The notes: generated by a model not told the origin, from the sequence alone. A stretch of 64,000 nucleotides of DNA from an uncultured Christensenella sp. (GCA_910577055.1 CAJTKX010000005.1:52481-116480), one strand, 5' to 3'. Shown: positions 53,203 through 62,606, counted from the first letter of the stretch. A program made the numbers and translations.

Positions 53203-53823
53203 ATGGCAAGACTTAACGTTAACCCCACCCGTATGGAGATGAAAAAGCTAAAATCCAGGCTCGATACGGCTGTAAGGGGACATAAGCTGTTAAAAGACAA
53301 ATCGGACGAAATGGTTCGCCGCTTTTCCGTAATAATAAGGGAAAACAAAATTCTCCGCGATGAAGTGGAAAAGGAGCTTGCCGAAACGTTAAAACAGTTT
53401 TCGGTTGCACGCTCGGTTACCCCGTCTTATCAAGCGGAAACGGCGTTTGCTATGCCGTCGGTTGCCGTCAAGGCTGACTGCGACATCCAAAGTATAATGG
53501 GCGTTGAGGTGCCTAAGCTTTCGGTTTCAACCGCAAAAAGGTCGGACGGCTTGCCTTACGCTTATCCCGAAATCACAAGCGAGGCAGACTATTCCGTGGA
53601 GCGCGCCTCCGCGCTTATCCCCAAGCTGTTGCGCCTTGCGGAAGTCGAAAAGTCCGTGCGTATGCTTGCCGACGAAATCGAGCGCAACAAACGCCGCGTA
53701 AACGCGCTTGAATACGTTATGATACCGCAACTGCAAGAAACTATTAAATATATAAAATCCAAGCTCGACGAAAACGAAAGGGCGGCTGTAATCCGACTTA
53801 TGAAAGTAAAGAATAAAACTTAA
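53203..53823 (+). CDS. ntpD: V-type ATPase subunit D
   Basis: The 206-residue central axle subunit forms a long antiparallel coiled coil inside the A3B3 head. The start LNVNPTRMEMKKLKSRLDTA and the end RRVNALEYVMIPQLQETIKYI are highly typical. It completes the order F-I-K-E-C-G-A-B-D known from E. hirae. The terminator at 53829 closes the operon. Confidence 0.97.
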   Translation: MARLNVNPTRMEMKKLKSRLDTAVRGHKLLKDKSDEMVRRFSVIIRENKILRDEVEKELAETLKQFSVARSVTPSYQAETAFAMPSVAVKADCDIQSIMGVEVPKLSVSTAKRSDGLPYAYPEITSEADYSVERASALIPKLLRLAEVEKSVRMLADEIERNKRRVNALEYVMIPQLQETIKYIKSKLDENERAAVIRLMKVKNKT

Positions 53824-53828
53824 TTAAG

Positions 53829-53866
53829 CGCTCCGCGTAACTTCAAACGCGGGGCGTTATTTTGTT
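53829..53866 (+). terminator. Terminator of the V-type ATPase operon
   Basis: CGCTCCGCG and CGCGGGGCG pair with one wobble and are followed by TTATTTTGTT. Confidence 0.82.
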
Positions 53867-53886
53867 ATAAAAACGGTAATTCGGTG

Positions 53887-53915
53887 TTGCAATACTTTTA
53901 AATTTGTGATATAAT
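53887..53915 (+). promoter_or_regulatory. Promoter of the DUF1538/PII/methionine operon
   Basis: TTGCAA (53887-53892) and TATAAT (53910-53915) are 17 bases apart, about 60 bases before the first gene. No SAM riboswitch or T-box features are visible in the short leader. Confidence 0.75.
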
Positions 53916-53977
53916 AAAAAAATAATATCGATTAATACAAAATTGCACTTGCAGTATAGTTAAAAAATGGAGATGTA

Positions 53978-55516
53978 ATGGCAAAGGCGCTTATTTTAAA
54001 ACTTAAAGAAGCACTAATCTCGGTATTGCCGATAGCGGCGATAGTCTTAATAATTTCGTTTACGCCCCTTGCGCCGCTTTCTTCAACCGAGCAAATCACC
54101 TTTGCCGTGTGCGCCGTGTTCTTAATTCTCGGCATCGGGCTTTTCAATTTGGGCGCGGAAATCGCAATGACGCCTATGGGCGGTTACGTCGGCACGGGAC
54201 TTACCAAGTCCAAAAAGGTAATAGTTTTAATATCCGTTTGCTTTATAATGGGCGTTTTAATCACTGTTGCCGAACCCGATTTATCCGTTCTTGCCGACCA
54301 AGTCAGCAGCGTTATGAACAATATGGTTTTAATCGTAACCGTCGGCGTGGGCGTAGGGATTTTCCTAATTTTAGCCGTTTTGAAAATTGTTTTGAAAAAA
54401 GATTTGTCTTTACTTCTGATGTTTTTCTATATGATTTTATTTGCGCTTAGCGCAATTCTTATAGAAAGCGGCAAGGGCAATTTTTTGGCTTTGTCGTTCG
54501 ATTCGGGCGGTGTAACCACGGGACCCATAACAGTTCCTTTTATAATGGCGTTGGGCTTCGGTATAGCAACCACCGTCGGCGGCAGAAACGCAAACGAAAA
54601 CAGCTTCGGACTAATCGCAATGTGTTCGATAGGTCCTATCATCGCCGTAATAGTTTTGGCAATGTGCTCGAACGGCGGCAGTATCGACCCAAATACGATT
54701 TTGGAAGGCTACGAAACCGTTGAAGAAAGCCTTGCCACCGTAGGCTACGCCGTCCTCGATACCGTTAAAAACGTAGCAATCGCGCTCGGTCTTATCGTAG
54801 TATTTTTCTTTATTCTTCAATTCACGGTGTTAAAGCTTCCCCGCCAAAAGCTTGCTCAGATAGGAATAGGCATAGCATATACTTTCTTCGGACTCGTAAT
54901 TTTCCTTGTCGCGGTGGAAGTTGGCTTTATGCCCATCGGCTTTAAGCTCGGCAACCTAATGGCGGAATTTTCCGAGCCGGTGCTTGCCGTGTTTGGGTTT
55001 ATTATCGGTTTGGTAGTCGTTCTTGCGGAGCCCGCTGTGCACGTCTTGAATAAACAAGTAGAAGAAGTCACGGGCGGCGGCGTTAAAAAGATAGAAATGG
55101 TGCTTGCGTTGTCCATAGCGGTCGGCGTTTCCATTTGTCTTTCGATTATCAGAATGATTTTCCATTTTTCGATTTTGTACTACCTTATCCCGGGTTATCT
55201 CATTTCATTGGGGTTGTCGTTTTTTGTTCCCAGAATATACACGGCAATCGCGTTCGACTCGGGCGGCGTTGCTTCTGGACCTTTAACTTCAAGCTTTATT
55301 TTGCCGCTTATCGTAGGCGCGTGCGTTGCCATTAACGGCGGCGCGGGCAATATCTTAACCGAGGCTTTCGGCGTAGTAGCAATGGTCGCAATGACGCCGC
55401 TAATAACCATTCAAACCCTCGGCTTTAAGGCGGTAATGTCGTCAAAAGTCCGCCATAAGATAGCGATGAAACGAATTCTGTCCGCCGACGACGAGCAGAT
55501 TATCTACTTTAAATAG
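53978..55516 (+). CDS. DUF1538 family membrane protein (putative transporter)
   Basis: The 512-residue protein is an internal duplication of the DUF1538 unit with about twelve membrane helices. The repeated signature FDSGGVTTGPITVPFI (near residue 170) and FDSGGVASGPLTSSFI (near residue 425) marks the two halves, an arrangement typical of secondary transporters with inverted or tandem repeats. The substrate is unknown for the whole family. It is followed by two PII-like genes and then methionine genes without gaps above eight bases, so a role in ion or amino-acid flux tied to sulfur or nitrogen status is inferred. Confidence 0.9.
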   Translation: MAKALILKLKEALISVLPIAAIVLIISFTPLAPLSSTEQITFAVCAVFLILGIGLFNLGAEIAMTPMGGYVGTGLTKSKKVIVLISVCFIMGVLITVAEPDLSVLADQVSSVMNNMVLIVTVGVGVGIFLILAVLKIVLKKDLSLLLMFFYMILFALSAILIESGKGNFLALSFDSGGVTTGPITVPFIMALGFGIATTVGGRNANENSFGLIAMCSIGPIIAVIVLAMCSNGGSIDPNTILEGYETVEESLATVGYAVLDTVKNVAIALGLIVVFFFILQFTVLKLPRQKLAQIGIGIAYTFFGLVIFLVAVEVGFMPIGFKLGNLMAEFSEPVLAVFGFIIGLVVVLAEPAVHVLNKQVEEVTGGGVKKIEMVLALSIAVGVSICLSIIRMIFHFSILYYLIPGYLISLGLSFFVPRIYTAIAFDSGGVASGPLTSSFILPLIVGACVAINGGAGNILTEAFGVVAMVAMTPLITIQTLGFKAVMSSKVRHKIAMKRILSADDEQIIYFK

Positions 55517-55524
55517 GAGGGAGT

Positions 55525-55998
55525 ATGGCAGATAAACCTATTAAGGAGCGCTCCGTTGCCGCAAAAGAGCGGGCGGTAGCCGCAAAAAAAGAAATAAAGC
55601 AACGCGTAGCTCAAAAAATAAAGCCCGCGTCGCCCAACACCGTTACCTCCAACCGGCTTAAACTGCTTATTACCGTAGTTGCAAGGAACAAAGCCGAGTA
55701 CTTCACTGACCTTATTCAATCTTTTGACGTGAATATGCAGATGATAGCCCTTGCCGAGGGTACGGCAAACGCGAAAATGCTCGGGCTTTTGGGTCTTACC
55801 GACAGCGAAAAGGCTGTAATTTTAGGCGTTATACAAGAAAATAAAATTCCCGACGCAATGAATACATTGGAGCAAAAATTCAACACCATAAAGGACGGCA
55901 AAGGCGTGGCTTGCACCGTGCCCTTGACAAGCGTTATAGGCACGCTTATCTACGGCTTTTTATCAAACAACAGACTTACCGTTAAGGAGAGCAAATAA
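55525..55998 (+). CDS. PII-like regulatory protein with basic N-terminus
   Basis: The 157-residue protein joins a basic, Ala/Lys-rich stretch of about 40 residues (ERSVAAKERAVAAKKEIKQR) to a PII-like ferredoxin-fold domain. The domain core LKLLITVVARNKAEYFTDLI, the TANAKMLGLLGL loop and GKGVACTVPLTSVIG follow the beta-alpha-beta order of GlnB relatives, but the T-loop uridylylation Tyr region is not recognisable. AGGAGGG lies before the start. The stop overlaps the ATG of the next gene, so equal co-translation with its partner is likely, perhaps as a heterotrimer. Confidence 0.78.
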   Translation: MADKPIKERSVAAKERAVAAKKEIKQRVAQKIKPASPNTVTSNRLKLLITVVARNKAEYFTDLIQSFDVNMQMIALAEGTANAKMLGLLGLTDSEKAVILGVIQENKIPDAMNTLEQKFNTIKDGKGVACTVPLTSVIGTLIYGFLSNNRLTVKESK

Positions 55999-56351
55999 TG
56001 AACGGCTACGAAATGATTTTATGCATAGTAAACGCGGGGTTTTCAGAGCTTGTTATGGAAGCCGCGCGCGAAGAGGGCGCGCGCGGCGGCACGGTTATTC
56101 ACGCCCGCGGTACTGCAAATAAAGAGGCTGAGCAGTTCTTCCATATCGCCATTCAGCCCGATAAAGAAATTGTCATGATTTTGGTTCCCGTAGACATTAA
56201 AGACAAAGTATTGCACGCAATTTATAAAAACGCCGGACTTAAAAGCGAGGGAATGGGCATAGCTTTTTCCGTTCCCGTGGACGAGGTTGTAGGTATCTCC
56301 GCGCCCGCCGCGCCCGAAAAAACGAACGAAACCGAAGGTAGAGACGAATGA
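55998..56351 (+). CDS. PII-like regulatory protein
   Basis: The 117-residue protein has the PII fold signature: ILCIVNAGFSELVMEAAREEGARGGTVI (in two parts), where GARGGT replaces the T-loop start, and GIAFSVPVDEVVG at the C-terminal strand. PII proteins bind nucleotides and 2-oxoglutarate or other effectors and control transporters and enzymes. Its neighbour, the DUF1538 protein, is the natural partner. The start overlaps the previous stop (TAATG) and the stop overlaps the next start (ATGA), so it is firmly part of the methionine operon. Confidence 0.85.
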   Translation: MNGYEMILCIVNAGFSELVMEAAREEGARGGTVIHARGTANKEAEQFFHIAIQPDKEIVMILVPVDIKDKVLHAIYKNAGLKSEGMGIAFSVPVDEVVGISAPAAPEKTNETEGRDE

Positions 56352-57484
56352 AATTCGAAACTCTGTGTTTGCACGCAGATAACAATATAAAGGACGAGTG
56401 GGGCGCTATAAACACCCCCATATATCAAGCGGCGACTTTTGTGCACAAGGGCATAGGGGTGCCCGCAGATTACAGCTATACCCGCCTTTCCAACCCAACA
56501 AGGGCGCACCTTGAAAATACAATTGCGGCGCTCGAAGGCGGCGTTGCTGCGCTTGCTTTTTCTTCGGGAATGGCGGCTATTTCAACGGTAATGAAGCTTT
56601 TCAAAGCACCCGCGCATATAATCGCTTCCGACGATTTGTACGGCGGCAGTTTGCGCCTTTTCCGTAACGTAAACGTCTCCGACGGCTATACTTTCGATTT
56701 TGTCGATACCGGCGATACGGCAAAAGTCAAATCGCTTATAAAAAAAGAAACGGTCGCAATTTACTGCGAAACGCCCTCTAACCCGTTAATGCAAGTTTCG
56801 GATATCGCCGCGCTTTCGGCTATAGCGAAAGAGCACGGGTTGTTGCTTATAGTAGACAATACTTTTTTAACACCGTACTACCAACGCCCCATCGCGCTCG
56901 GTGCGGATATCGTTGTCCACAGCGGCACAAAATATCTCGGCGGTCACAACGATACTCTTGCGGGCTTTGCGGTTTCGGCAAACAAGGATATTGCCGAACG
57001 GCTTTTATATCTGTATAAAACCTTCGGCGCGTGTCTTGCGCCAACGGACAGTTTTTTAATCGAGCGCGGAATAAAGACGTTGCCTTTACGAATGGATAAA
57101 ATAAGCTTCAACGCATCGCTAATCGCAAATTGGCTGCGCGGCAGAAAGGACGTTAAAAAGGTCTACTACGCGGGTTTTTCCGACCACGCGGGTTACGCCG
57201 TTTCCAAAAAGCAATCTACGGGCTTCGGCGGAATGATTGCTGTGGAGGTGACAAGCCGCGCCTTAGCCGAAAATATTTTAAAAAAAGTTAAAATCTTTCA
57301 GTACGCCGAAAGCCTCGGCGGAGTGGAAAGCCTTATCACTTTCCCTATGCTGCAAACACACGCGGACGTGCCGGAACCCGAGCGTATCGCTCGCGGCATA
57401 ACGGACGCATTTTTGCGCATTTCGGTAGGCATCGAAAACGCCGACGATTTAATCGCCGACTTGGAACAAGCTTTTAAATTATGA
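56348..57484 (+). CDS. Cys/Met-metabolism PLP enzyme (cystathionine gamma-synthase or lyase type)
   Basis: The 378-residue trans-sulfuration enzyme is related to MetB, MetC and CGL. Lys195 in SGTKYLGGHND binds PLP; YSYTRLSNPTRAHLE and SSGMAAIST are family motifs. Whether it makes or splits cystathionine, or forms homocysteine directly with sulfide, cannot be settled from these motifs. With a MalY-type beta-lyase next to it, cystathionine gamma-synthase (cysteine to homocysteine via cystathionine) is the simplest reading. The start codon overlaps the PII-like stop and its stop overlaps the next ATG. Confidence 0.9.
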   Translation: MKFETLCLHADNNIKDEWGAINTPIYQAATFVHKGIGVPADYSYTRLSNPTRAHLENTIAALEGGVAALAFSSGMAAISTVMKLFKAPAHIIASDDLYGGSLRLFRNVNVSDGYTFDFVDTGDTAKVKSLIKKETVAIYCETPSNPLMQVSDIAALSAIAKEHGLLLIVDNTFLTPYYQRPIALGADIVVHSGTKYLGGHNDTLAGFAVSANKDIAERLLYLYKTFGACLAPTDSFLIERGIKTLPLRMDKISFNASLIANWLRGRKDVKKVYYAGFSDHAGYAVSKKQSTGFGGMIAVEVTSRALAENILKKVKIFQYAESLGGVESLITFPMLQTHADVPEPERIARGITDAFLRISVGIENADDLIADLEQAFKL

Positions 57485-58662
57485 AATACGATTTCGATAA
57501 AGTTTGTGACCGTAAAGGCACGAACAGCTTAAAATACGATTTTGCCGCTTGCCGCGGTAAAAGCGAAAGCTTAATTCCCCTTTGGGTTGCGGATATGGAC
57601 TTTCCCGCCCCCGAAGAGGTATTATCCGCACTCCGCAAAAAGGCGGAACACGGCATGTTTGGCTATTCCGAACCGGACGAAAAATACTTTTCGACGTTGC
57701 ACGGTTGGTTTCTGTCCCGCCACGGCTGGGAAACAAAGCCCGAAAAATTCGTCTTGACGTGCGGCGTGGTTTTTTCAATTTGCACGCTTATTCGTGCCCT
57801 TACAAACGAGGGCGACGCGGTCATAATCTGCCAACCCGTCTATTACCCGTTTGAGGAAAGTATAAAGTTAAACAACAGAAAGCTTGTAATAAGCAAGCTT
57901 AAAAACAAAGACGGCTACTACACGATAGATTTCGACGACTTTGAAACGAAAATAACGGAAAATAGCGCCAAAGCTTTTATCCTTTGCAATCCGCACAACC
58001 CCGTCGGCAGAGTGTGGACGGCGGAAGAGCTTGCTCGCCTCGGCGATATCTGTTTAAAGCACGGCGTGTTCGTTATATCAGACGAAATCCACTCGGACTT
58101 CGTCTACGGCGGCAATAAGCACACGGTTTTTTCCACCGTTAAAAAGGAATTCGAAAAAATAAGCGCAATCTGCACCGCGCCCACAAAAACTTATAATTTG
58201 GCGGGCTTGCATATTGCAAACACTTATATCGAAAACGACGACGTCCGCGCTAAGTTCGTAACCGAGTTGGACAAGCAAGGCTATTCGCAGCCCAATATAA
58301 TGGGCTTGGTCGCGTGCCAAGCGGCTTACGCATACGGTGCGGAATGGCTTGAAGAACTGAAACGATATTTAACCCGAAATTTGCAATTGGTGCGGGAATA
58401 TGCTGCAACTACGCTTGGCGGGATAACCCTTGTCGAGCCGCAAGGCACCTACCTTGTTTGGCTTGATTGCCGCGCTCTCAAACTATCGGACGAACAGCTT
58501 GCCGCGCTGTTCGAAAGGGACGCAAAACTTTGGGTGGACGACGGGTTTATCTTCGGCGAGGGCGGCAGCGGTTTCGAAAGAATAAACATAGCTTGTCCGC
58601 GCTCGGTTTTAAAACTTGCTTTGGATAATTTAAGCGCGGCGGTAAGGCGGGCCGAAAAATGA
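57481..58662 (+). CDS. MalY/PatB-type cystathionine beta-lyase
   Basis: The 393-residue class I/II aminotransferase-fold enzyme has PLWVADMDFPAP, the substrate-loop start of the PatB/MalY group, NPHNPVGRVW, SDEIHSDFVY and the PLP lysine Lys236 in APTKTYNLAGL. These enzymes split cystathionine to homocysteine, pyruvate and ammonia. It shares ATGA junctions with both neighbours and fits a cysteine to homocysteine to methionine route. Confidence 0.93.
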   Translation: MKYDFDKVCDRKGTNSLKYDFAACRGKSESLIPLWVADMDFPAPEEVLSALRKKAEHGMFGYSEPDEKYFSTLHGWFLSRHGWETKPEKFVLTCGVVFSICTLIRALTNEGDAVIICQPVYYPFEESIKLNNRKLVISKLKNKDGYYTIDFDDFETKITENSAKAFILCNPHNPVGRVWTAEELARLGDICLKHGVFVISDEIHSDFVYGGNKHTVFSTVKKEFEKISAICTAPTKTYNLAGLHIANTYIENDDVRAKFVTELDKQGYSQPNIMGLVACQAAYAYGAEWLEELKRYLTRNLQLVREYAATTLGGITLVEPQGTYLVWLDCRALKLSDEQLAALFERDAKLWVDDGFIFGEGGSGFERINIACPRSVLKLALDNLSAAVRRAEK

Positions 58663-59540
58663 GAATAGAGGAAATTTTAAATAAAAAAAGAACGCTTTCG
58701 TTCGAGGTGTTTCCGCCCAAAAAGGACGGTGAAGAGGACTACGAAAAGCTTTACAAAACCATTGACGCGTTAAAGGCTTTAAACCCCGATTTCATCAGCG
58801 TAACATACGGCGCAAGCGGCACCAACGCCCGCGGCGCGGCAGAGGTTGCGGGGCGAATAAAAAACGCCGGTATCGAGCCTTTGGCGCATATCACGGGCGG
58901 GCCGTCTACTCCCGCCGATATCGATGCGCTTTCACAAAAGCTTAAAGGCTTGGGCGTTGAAAACGTCCTTGCCCTACGCGGCGACAAACCCGTGGAGTAC
59001 GACGCGGACTACTGCAAGCACTTTAAGCACGCGTCGGACTTGGAGGAGTATCTTTGCAAGTACGGCTTTTGCATTGGCGCGGCTTGCTACCCCGAGGGGC
59101 ATATCGAAAGCGACAGCCTATACAGCGACCTTGAAAATTTAAAGAAGAAAGTAGAAAGCGGCGCGGCGTTTTTCATAACGCAAATGTTTTTCGACAACGC
59201 GTACTATTACCGCCTTGTGCATGAGGCGCGCAGAATGCGCATAGAAATTCCCATTATCCCGGGCATAATGCCGCTTACGGGCGTTAAAAGTATTGCAAGA
59301 ATAAAGTCTATGTGCGGCAGTACAGTGCCAATCGAGCTGCGCAATATGATAGAGGTGTATTCCAAATCACCCGCGGCGTTGCGAGAGGTTGGCTTGAACT
59401 ACGCCGTCTATCAAATAACCGATTTAATCGCTAAGGGCGCGCCGGGGGTGCATATCTATACCATGAACCGCGCCGACTACGCTACGGAAATAATATCAAG
59501 GCTTAAAAATATAATAAATGAATTTTTCAAAGCTGACTGA
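58659..59540 (+). CDS. metF: Methylenetetrahydrofolate reductase
   Basis: The 293-residue FAD enzyme reduces 5,10-methylene-THF to 5-methyl-THF, the methyl donor for MetH. FEVFPPK includes the conserved Glu16, and ALRGDKP, ITQMFFDNAYYYRLV and IPIIPGIMPLT are family motifs. The short form lacks the eukaryotic regulatory domain. It overlaps the next gene by 23 bases. Confidence 0.96.
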   Translation: MRIEEILNKKRTLSFEVFPPKKDGEEDYEKLYKTIDALKALNPDFISVTYGASGTNARGAAEVAGRIKNAGIEPLAHITGGPSTPADIDALSQKLKGLGVENVLALRGDKPVEYDADYCKHFKHASDLEEYLCKYGFCIGAACYPEGHIESDSLYSDLENLKKKVESGAAFFITQMFFDNAYYYRLVHEARRMRIEIPIIPGIMPLTGVKSIARIKSMCGSTVPIELRNMIEVYSKSPAALREVGLNYAVYQITDLIAKGAPGVHIYTMNRADYATEIISRLKNIINEFFKAD

Positions 59541-60135
59541 ACAAATTTACAACTACCTCGGTTTTCACTCGGTAAATAAAAGCTCGGAAACCGATGCGGC
59601 GATAGCGCAGTGCCTTGACGAGCTGAAAAGGGTTGCTCACTTCCGCTATAAATACAAATATTTCTCCGCCCCGCCAGAGTTTTTAAAAAAGGAGCCTTAC
59701 CTTTCTTATCTCCGCGGCAGCAGCGGAGTAATTCTTGCCGTGATGACCCTCGGCGGCGAGGTTGACGCTAGAATTAAATTTTATTCCCGCACGGACGCGG
59801 CTAAATCGCTTATTTTGGACGCTTGTGCGAGTGCGTACCTTGAATTTCTTTCCGACGATTACGAAAAGAATTTGGGCGACAACTTGTCTTACAGATTTTG
59901 TCCCGGCTACGGCGGCAGCAGCGTCGAGGACTTGAAGTATATCTTTGAAATACTTTCGCCCGAAAAGATCGGCGTAACTCTTTCGGATACAAACTATATG
60001 TTGCCGTCCAAATCTATGGCGGGTATAATCGCCGTCGGCGGCGCAACCGAAAAATCTTGTAAAAACTGTATAATAGGCGAACACTGCGAGTATAAAAAAG
60101 GGGGTGTCAAATGTTACGGCTCGGAGAAGAAGTAA
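59518..60135 (+). CDS. Free-standing B12-dependent methionine synthase reactivation protein
   Basis: The 205-residue protein matches the AdoMet-binding activation domain that forms the C-terminus of E. coli MetH. RFCPGYGGSSVEDLKYIFEI (split) and IGVTLSDTNYMLPSKSMAGI are its AdoMet-binding signatures, and a CKNCIIGEHCEYK cysteine cluster ends the protein. It should help re-methylate oxidised cob(II)alamin on the separate MetH. It overlaps metF by 23 bases and metH by 25 bases, so its synthesis is tied to both. Confidence 0.9.
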   Translation: MNFSKLTEQIYNYLGFHSVNKSSETDAAIAQCLDELKRVAHFRYKYKYFSAPPEFLKKEPYLSYLRGSSGVILAVMTLGGEVDARIKFYSRTDAAKSLILDACASAYLEFLSDDYEKNLGDNLSYRFCPGYGGSSVEDLKYIFEILSPEKIGVTLSDTNYMLPSKSMAGIIAVGGATEKSCKNCIIGEHCEYKKGGVKCYGSEKK

Positions 60136-62441
60136 TAGTTTTCGACGGCGGAATGGGCAGCGAGCTTGAAAAGCTCGGCTTTGACGGCAGTCCCGAAGAA
60201 TTAAATATCACCCGCCCCGAAGTCATTCAAAAAATACACCGTTCGTATTCCTCGGCAGACTGTATAATGACTAATTCGTTCGGTCTGAACAAAGTCAAGT
60301 ACAAGGGCAAATATTCCTTAAAACAGCTTGCTTTAAAAGCCGTAGAAAACGCGCGCGTCGCGGGCAAAAAGGTTATTTTCGATATCGGACCAACGGGCGC
60401 AATGTTACAGCCTTTGGGAACGCTTTCCTTTGACGAAGCTTACCAAGCCTTTGCCGAAATAGTAGAATACACTAGGGATTTAGTTGACGGCTATATTACC
60501 GAAACTTTTTCCGACCTTTACGAAATGAAGGCTTGCATTCTTGCCATAAAAGAACACTGCAACAAACCCATTTTTGCAACCATGACATTTGACGGCACGG
60601 GCAGAACGCTTACCGGCTCCACCCCCGAAATAGTCGCAAACACATTGGAAGGCTTGGGTGTGGACGCACTCGGCGTTAACTGTTCGGCGGGACCCAAGGA
60701 ATTGGAAGGGGTTGTCGAACGCTTTTTACAGTGCAGCGGCGTACCCGTAATGGTACAGCCCAACCGCGGCTTGCCTATATTAAAAGACGGAAAAACCGAG
60801 TATATTCTCGATATCGAAGAGTTTGATTTTTATATAAACAAATTTATAGCCGGCGGGGTAGCCGTCGTTGGCGGCTGCTGCGGGACAACGCCCGAATTTA
60901 TAGAACGCATAAGCCGTTTCGGCGGCACAAAAGTTAAGCCGCGCCAAGTCGAGCGGGCTACGGTAGTCAACTCCGCAACAAAAGCGGTAAAAATCGACGG
61001 CGTAAAAATCTGCGGCGAAAGGTTGAACCCCACGGGCAAAAAAAAGCTTAAACAAGCTTTGCTTTCGGGCAATTTGGACTTCTTGGTAGACGAGGCAGTC
61101 GCTCAGCAAGAGGCGGGGGCGGACATCCTCGATTTAAACGTCGGACTGCCCGAGCTGGACGAAAAGACGGTAATCGTGGACGCGCTTAAAAAAATTCAAG
61201 AATACGTTGACTTGCCGTTGCAAATCGATTCGTCCGACAAAGATGCGATAGAACGCGGCGCGCGCTATTACAACGGCATTCCGCTTATCAACAGCGTTAA
61301 CGGTGAAGTCGAGGTTATGGACGCTGTTTTTCCCGTCGCAAAAAAGTACGGCTCGGTTGTTTTGGGACTTACAATGGATGCAAACGGAGTGCCAAAAACC
61401 GCACAACAGCGGTTTGCAATAGCCAAACGGATAGTGGAGCGCGCCGAAAAATTCGGCATACCCCGCCACAAGATAATAATAGACACCCTTGTTTTAACGG
61501 CTTCGGCGGAGCAAAAGCTTGTCAAAGAAACGGTCGAAGCGTTGCGGCTTGTGCAGTCGCTCGGCGTAAAAACCGCGCTCGGCGTGTCCAATGTATCGTT
61601 CGGTTTACCCAATAGGGGGCTGCTTAACAAAACTTTCTTGACTATGGCGATGACTTGCGGACTGAACATGCCGATTATGAACCCTATGGACGGTGAAATG
61701 ACGGGCGCGGTCAAGGCGTTCGCCGTGCTGTCCGGCAAAGACGAAAACGCCGAAAACTATATTGAAATTTACAAAGATTACACAAGCGCCGCAAGCGCGG
61801 CAGCGGCGGTTAAAACCGAAAAAACCTCGGCTGCTTATAACCTTTACGACTGTATAAAAAAGGGCATAAAATCGCAAGCGGCAGAGCTGTGCCTGCGTGA
61901 ACTTGAAACTGCCGACGCAATGACCGTTGTAAACGGTATACTCATAAAAGCGCTTGAAGAGGTGGGCAAGCTATACGACGGCGGCAAGCTGTTTTTACCT
62001 CAGCTTGTTTCTTCGGCGGAGGCGGCAAAGTGCGCGTTTGCGGTTGTGGGCGAACGGCTTCCCAAGGGCACGGCAAAAAAAGCAAAAATCGTGCTTGCCA
62101 CGGTAAAGGGCGACGTGCACGATATCGGCAAAAATATAGTAAAGGTGGTTTTGGAATCCTACGGATACGAGGTAATCGATTTAGGCAAAGACGTACCGCC
62201 GCAAACGGTAGTGGAAGCGTATAAAAACCATAATCCGCTTGCCGTCGGGCTTTCCGCGCTTATGACTACCACCGTCAAAAGTATGGAAGAAACCATAACC
62301 GCACTAAATAATGCGGGTTGCAAAAGCGCTGTATTCGTAGGCGGAGCCGTGCTCAATCACGAAATCGCAAAAAAAATAGGCGCAGACTATTACACCAAGG
62401 ACGCGCTTGAATTTGTCAAAGTTCTTGAAACGATAATTTAA
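60111..62441 (+). CDS. metH: Cobalamin-dependent methionine synthase lacking the reactivation domain
   Basis: The 776-residue enzyme moves a methyl group from methyl-THF through cobalamin to homocysteine. The homocysteine domain (about 1-290) has VFDGGMGSELEKLG and zinc ligands in VNCSAGP and GGCCGTTPEFI. The pterin domain (about 300-550) has DILDLNVGLPELDE. The cobalamin part (about 585-776) has DVHDIGKNI with His670 as lower axial ligand. The activation domain is absent and supplied by the preceding gene. A cobalamin riboswitch follows, controlling presumed B12 uptake. Confidence 0.97.
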   Translation: MLRLGEEVIVFDGGMGSELEKLGFDGSPEELNITRPEVIQKIHRSYSSADCIMTNSFGLNKVKYKGKYSLKQLALKAVENARVAGKKVIFDIGPTGAMLQPLGTLSFDEAYQAFAEIVEYTRDLVDGYITETFSDLYEMKACILAIKEHCNKPIFATMTFDGTGRTLTGSTPEIVANTLEGLGVDALGVNCSAGPKELEGVVERFLQCSGVPVMVQPNRGLPILKDGKTEYILDIEEFDFYINKFIAGGVAVVGGCCGTTPEFIERISRFGGTKVKPRQVERATVVNSATKAVKIDGVKICGERLNPTGKKKLKQALLSGNLDFLVDEAVAQQEAGADILDLNVGLPELDEKTVIVDALKKIQEYVDLPLQIDSSDKDAIERGARYYNGIPLINSVNGEVEVMDAVFPVAKKYGSVVLGLTMDANGVPKTAQQRFAIAKRIVERAEKFGIPRHKIIIDTLVLTASAEQKLVKETVEALRLVQSLGVKTALGVSNVSFGLPNRGLLNKTFLTMAMTCGLNMPIMNPMDGEMTGAVKAFAVLSGKDENAENYIEIYKDYTSAASAAAAVKTEKTSAAYNLYDCIKKGIKSQAAELCLRELETADAMTVVNGILIKALEEVGKLYDGGKLFLPQLVSSAEAAKCAFAVVGERLPKGTAKKAKIVLATVKGDVHDIGKNIVKVVLESYGYEVIDLGKDVPPQTVVEAYKNHNPLAVGLSALMTTTVKSMEETITALNNAGCKSAVFVGGAVLNHEIAKKIGADYYTKDALEFVKVLETII

Positions 62442-62451
62442 ATTGAATATT

Positions 62452-62564
62452 CGTAGGTTGCACGGCGCAAGTATGTGCATTAAACGGGGAATACGGTGAA
62501 ATTCCGTAGCTGTACCGCAACGGTAAGCCTCTCAAAGGGGACAAGTCCGAACGCCAGACCTACG
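62452..62564 (+). promoter_or_regulatory. Cobalamin riboswitch
   Basis: P1 pairs CGTAGGT (62452-62458) with ACCTACG (62558-62564). The core GGGGAATACGGTGAAATTCC and the B12-box region AAGTCCGAACGCCAGACC (62543-62560) are characteristic. In the expression platform AGCGTG (62596-62601) can pair with CACGCT (62609-62614), which would prevent the terminator at 62607. Bound B12 should favour termination and switch off the downstream uptake genes. Confidence 0.93.
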
Positions 62565-62606
62565 TTAATCTTTCCGTTTGGTTCGAGTTAAACCGAGCGT
62601 GTAATC

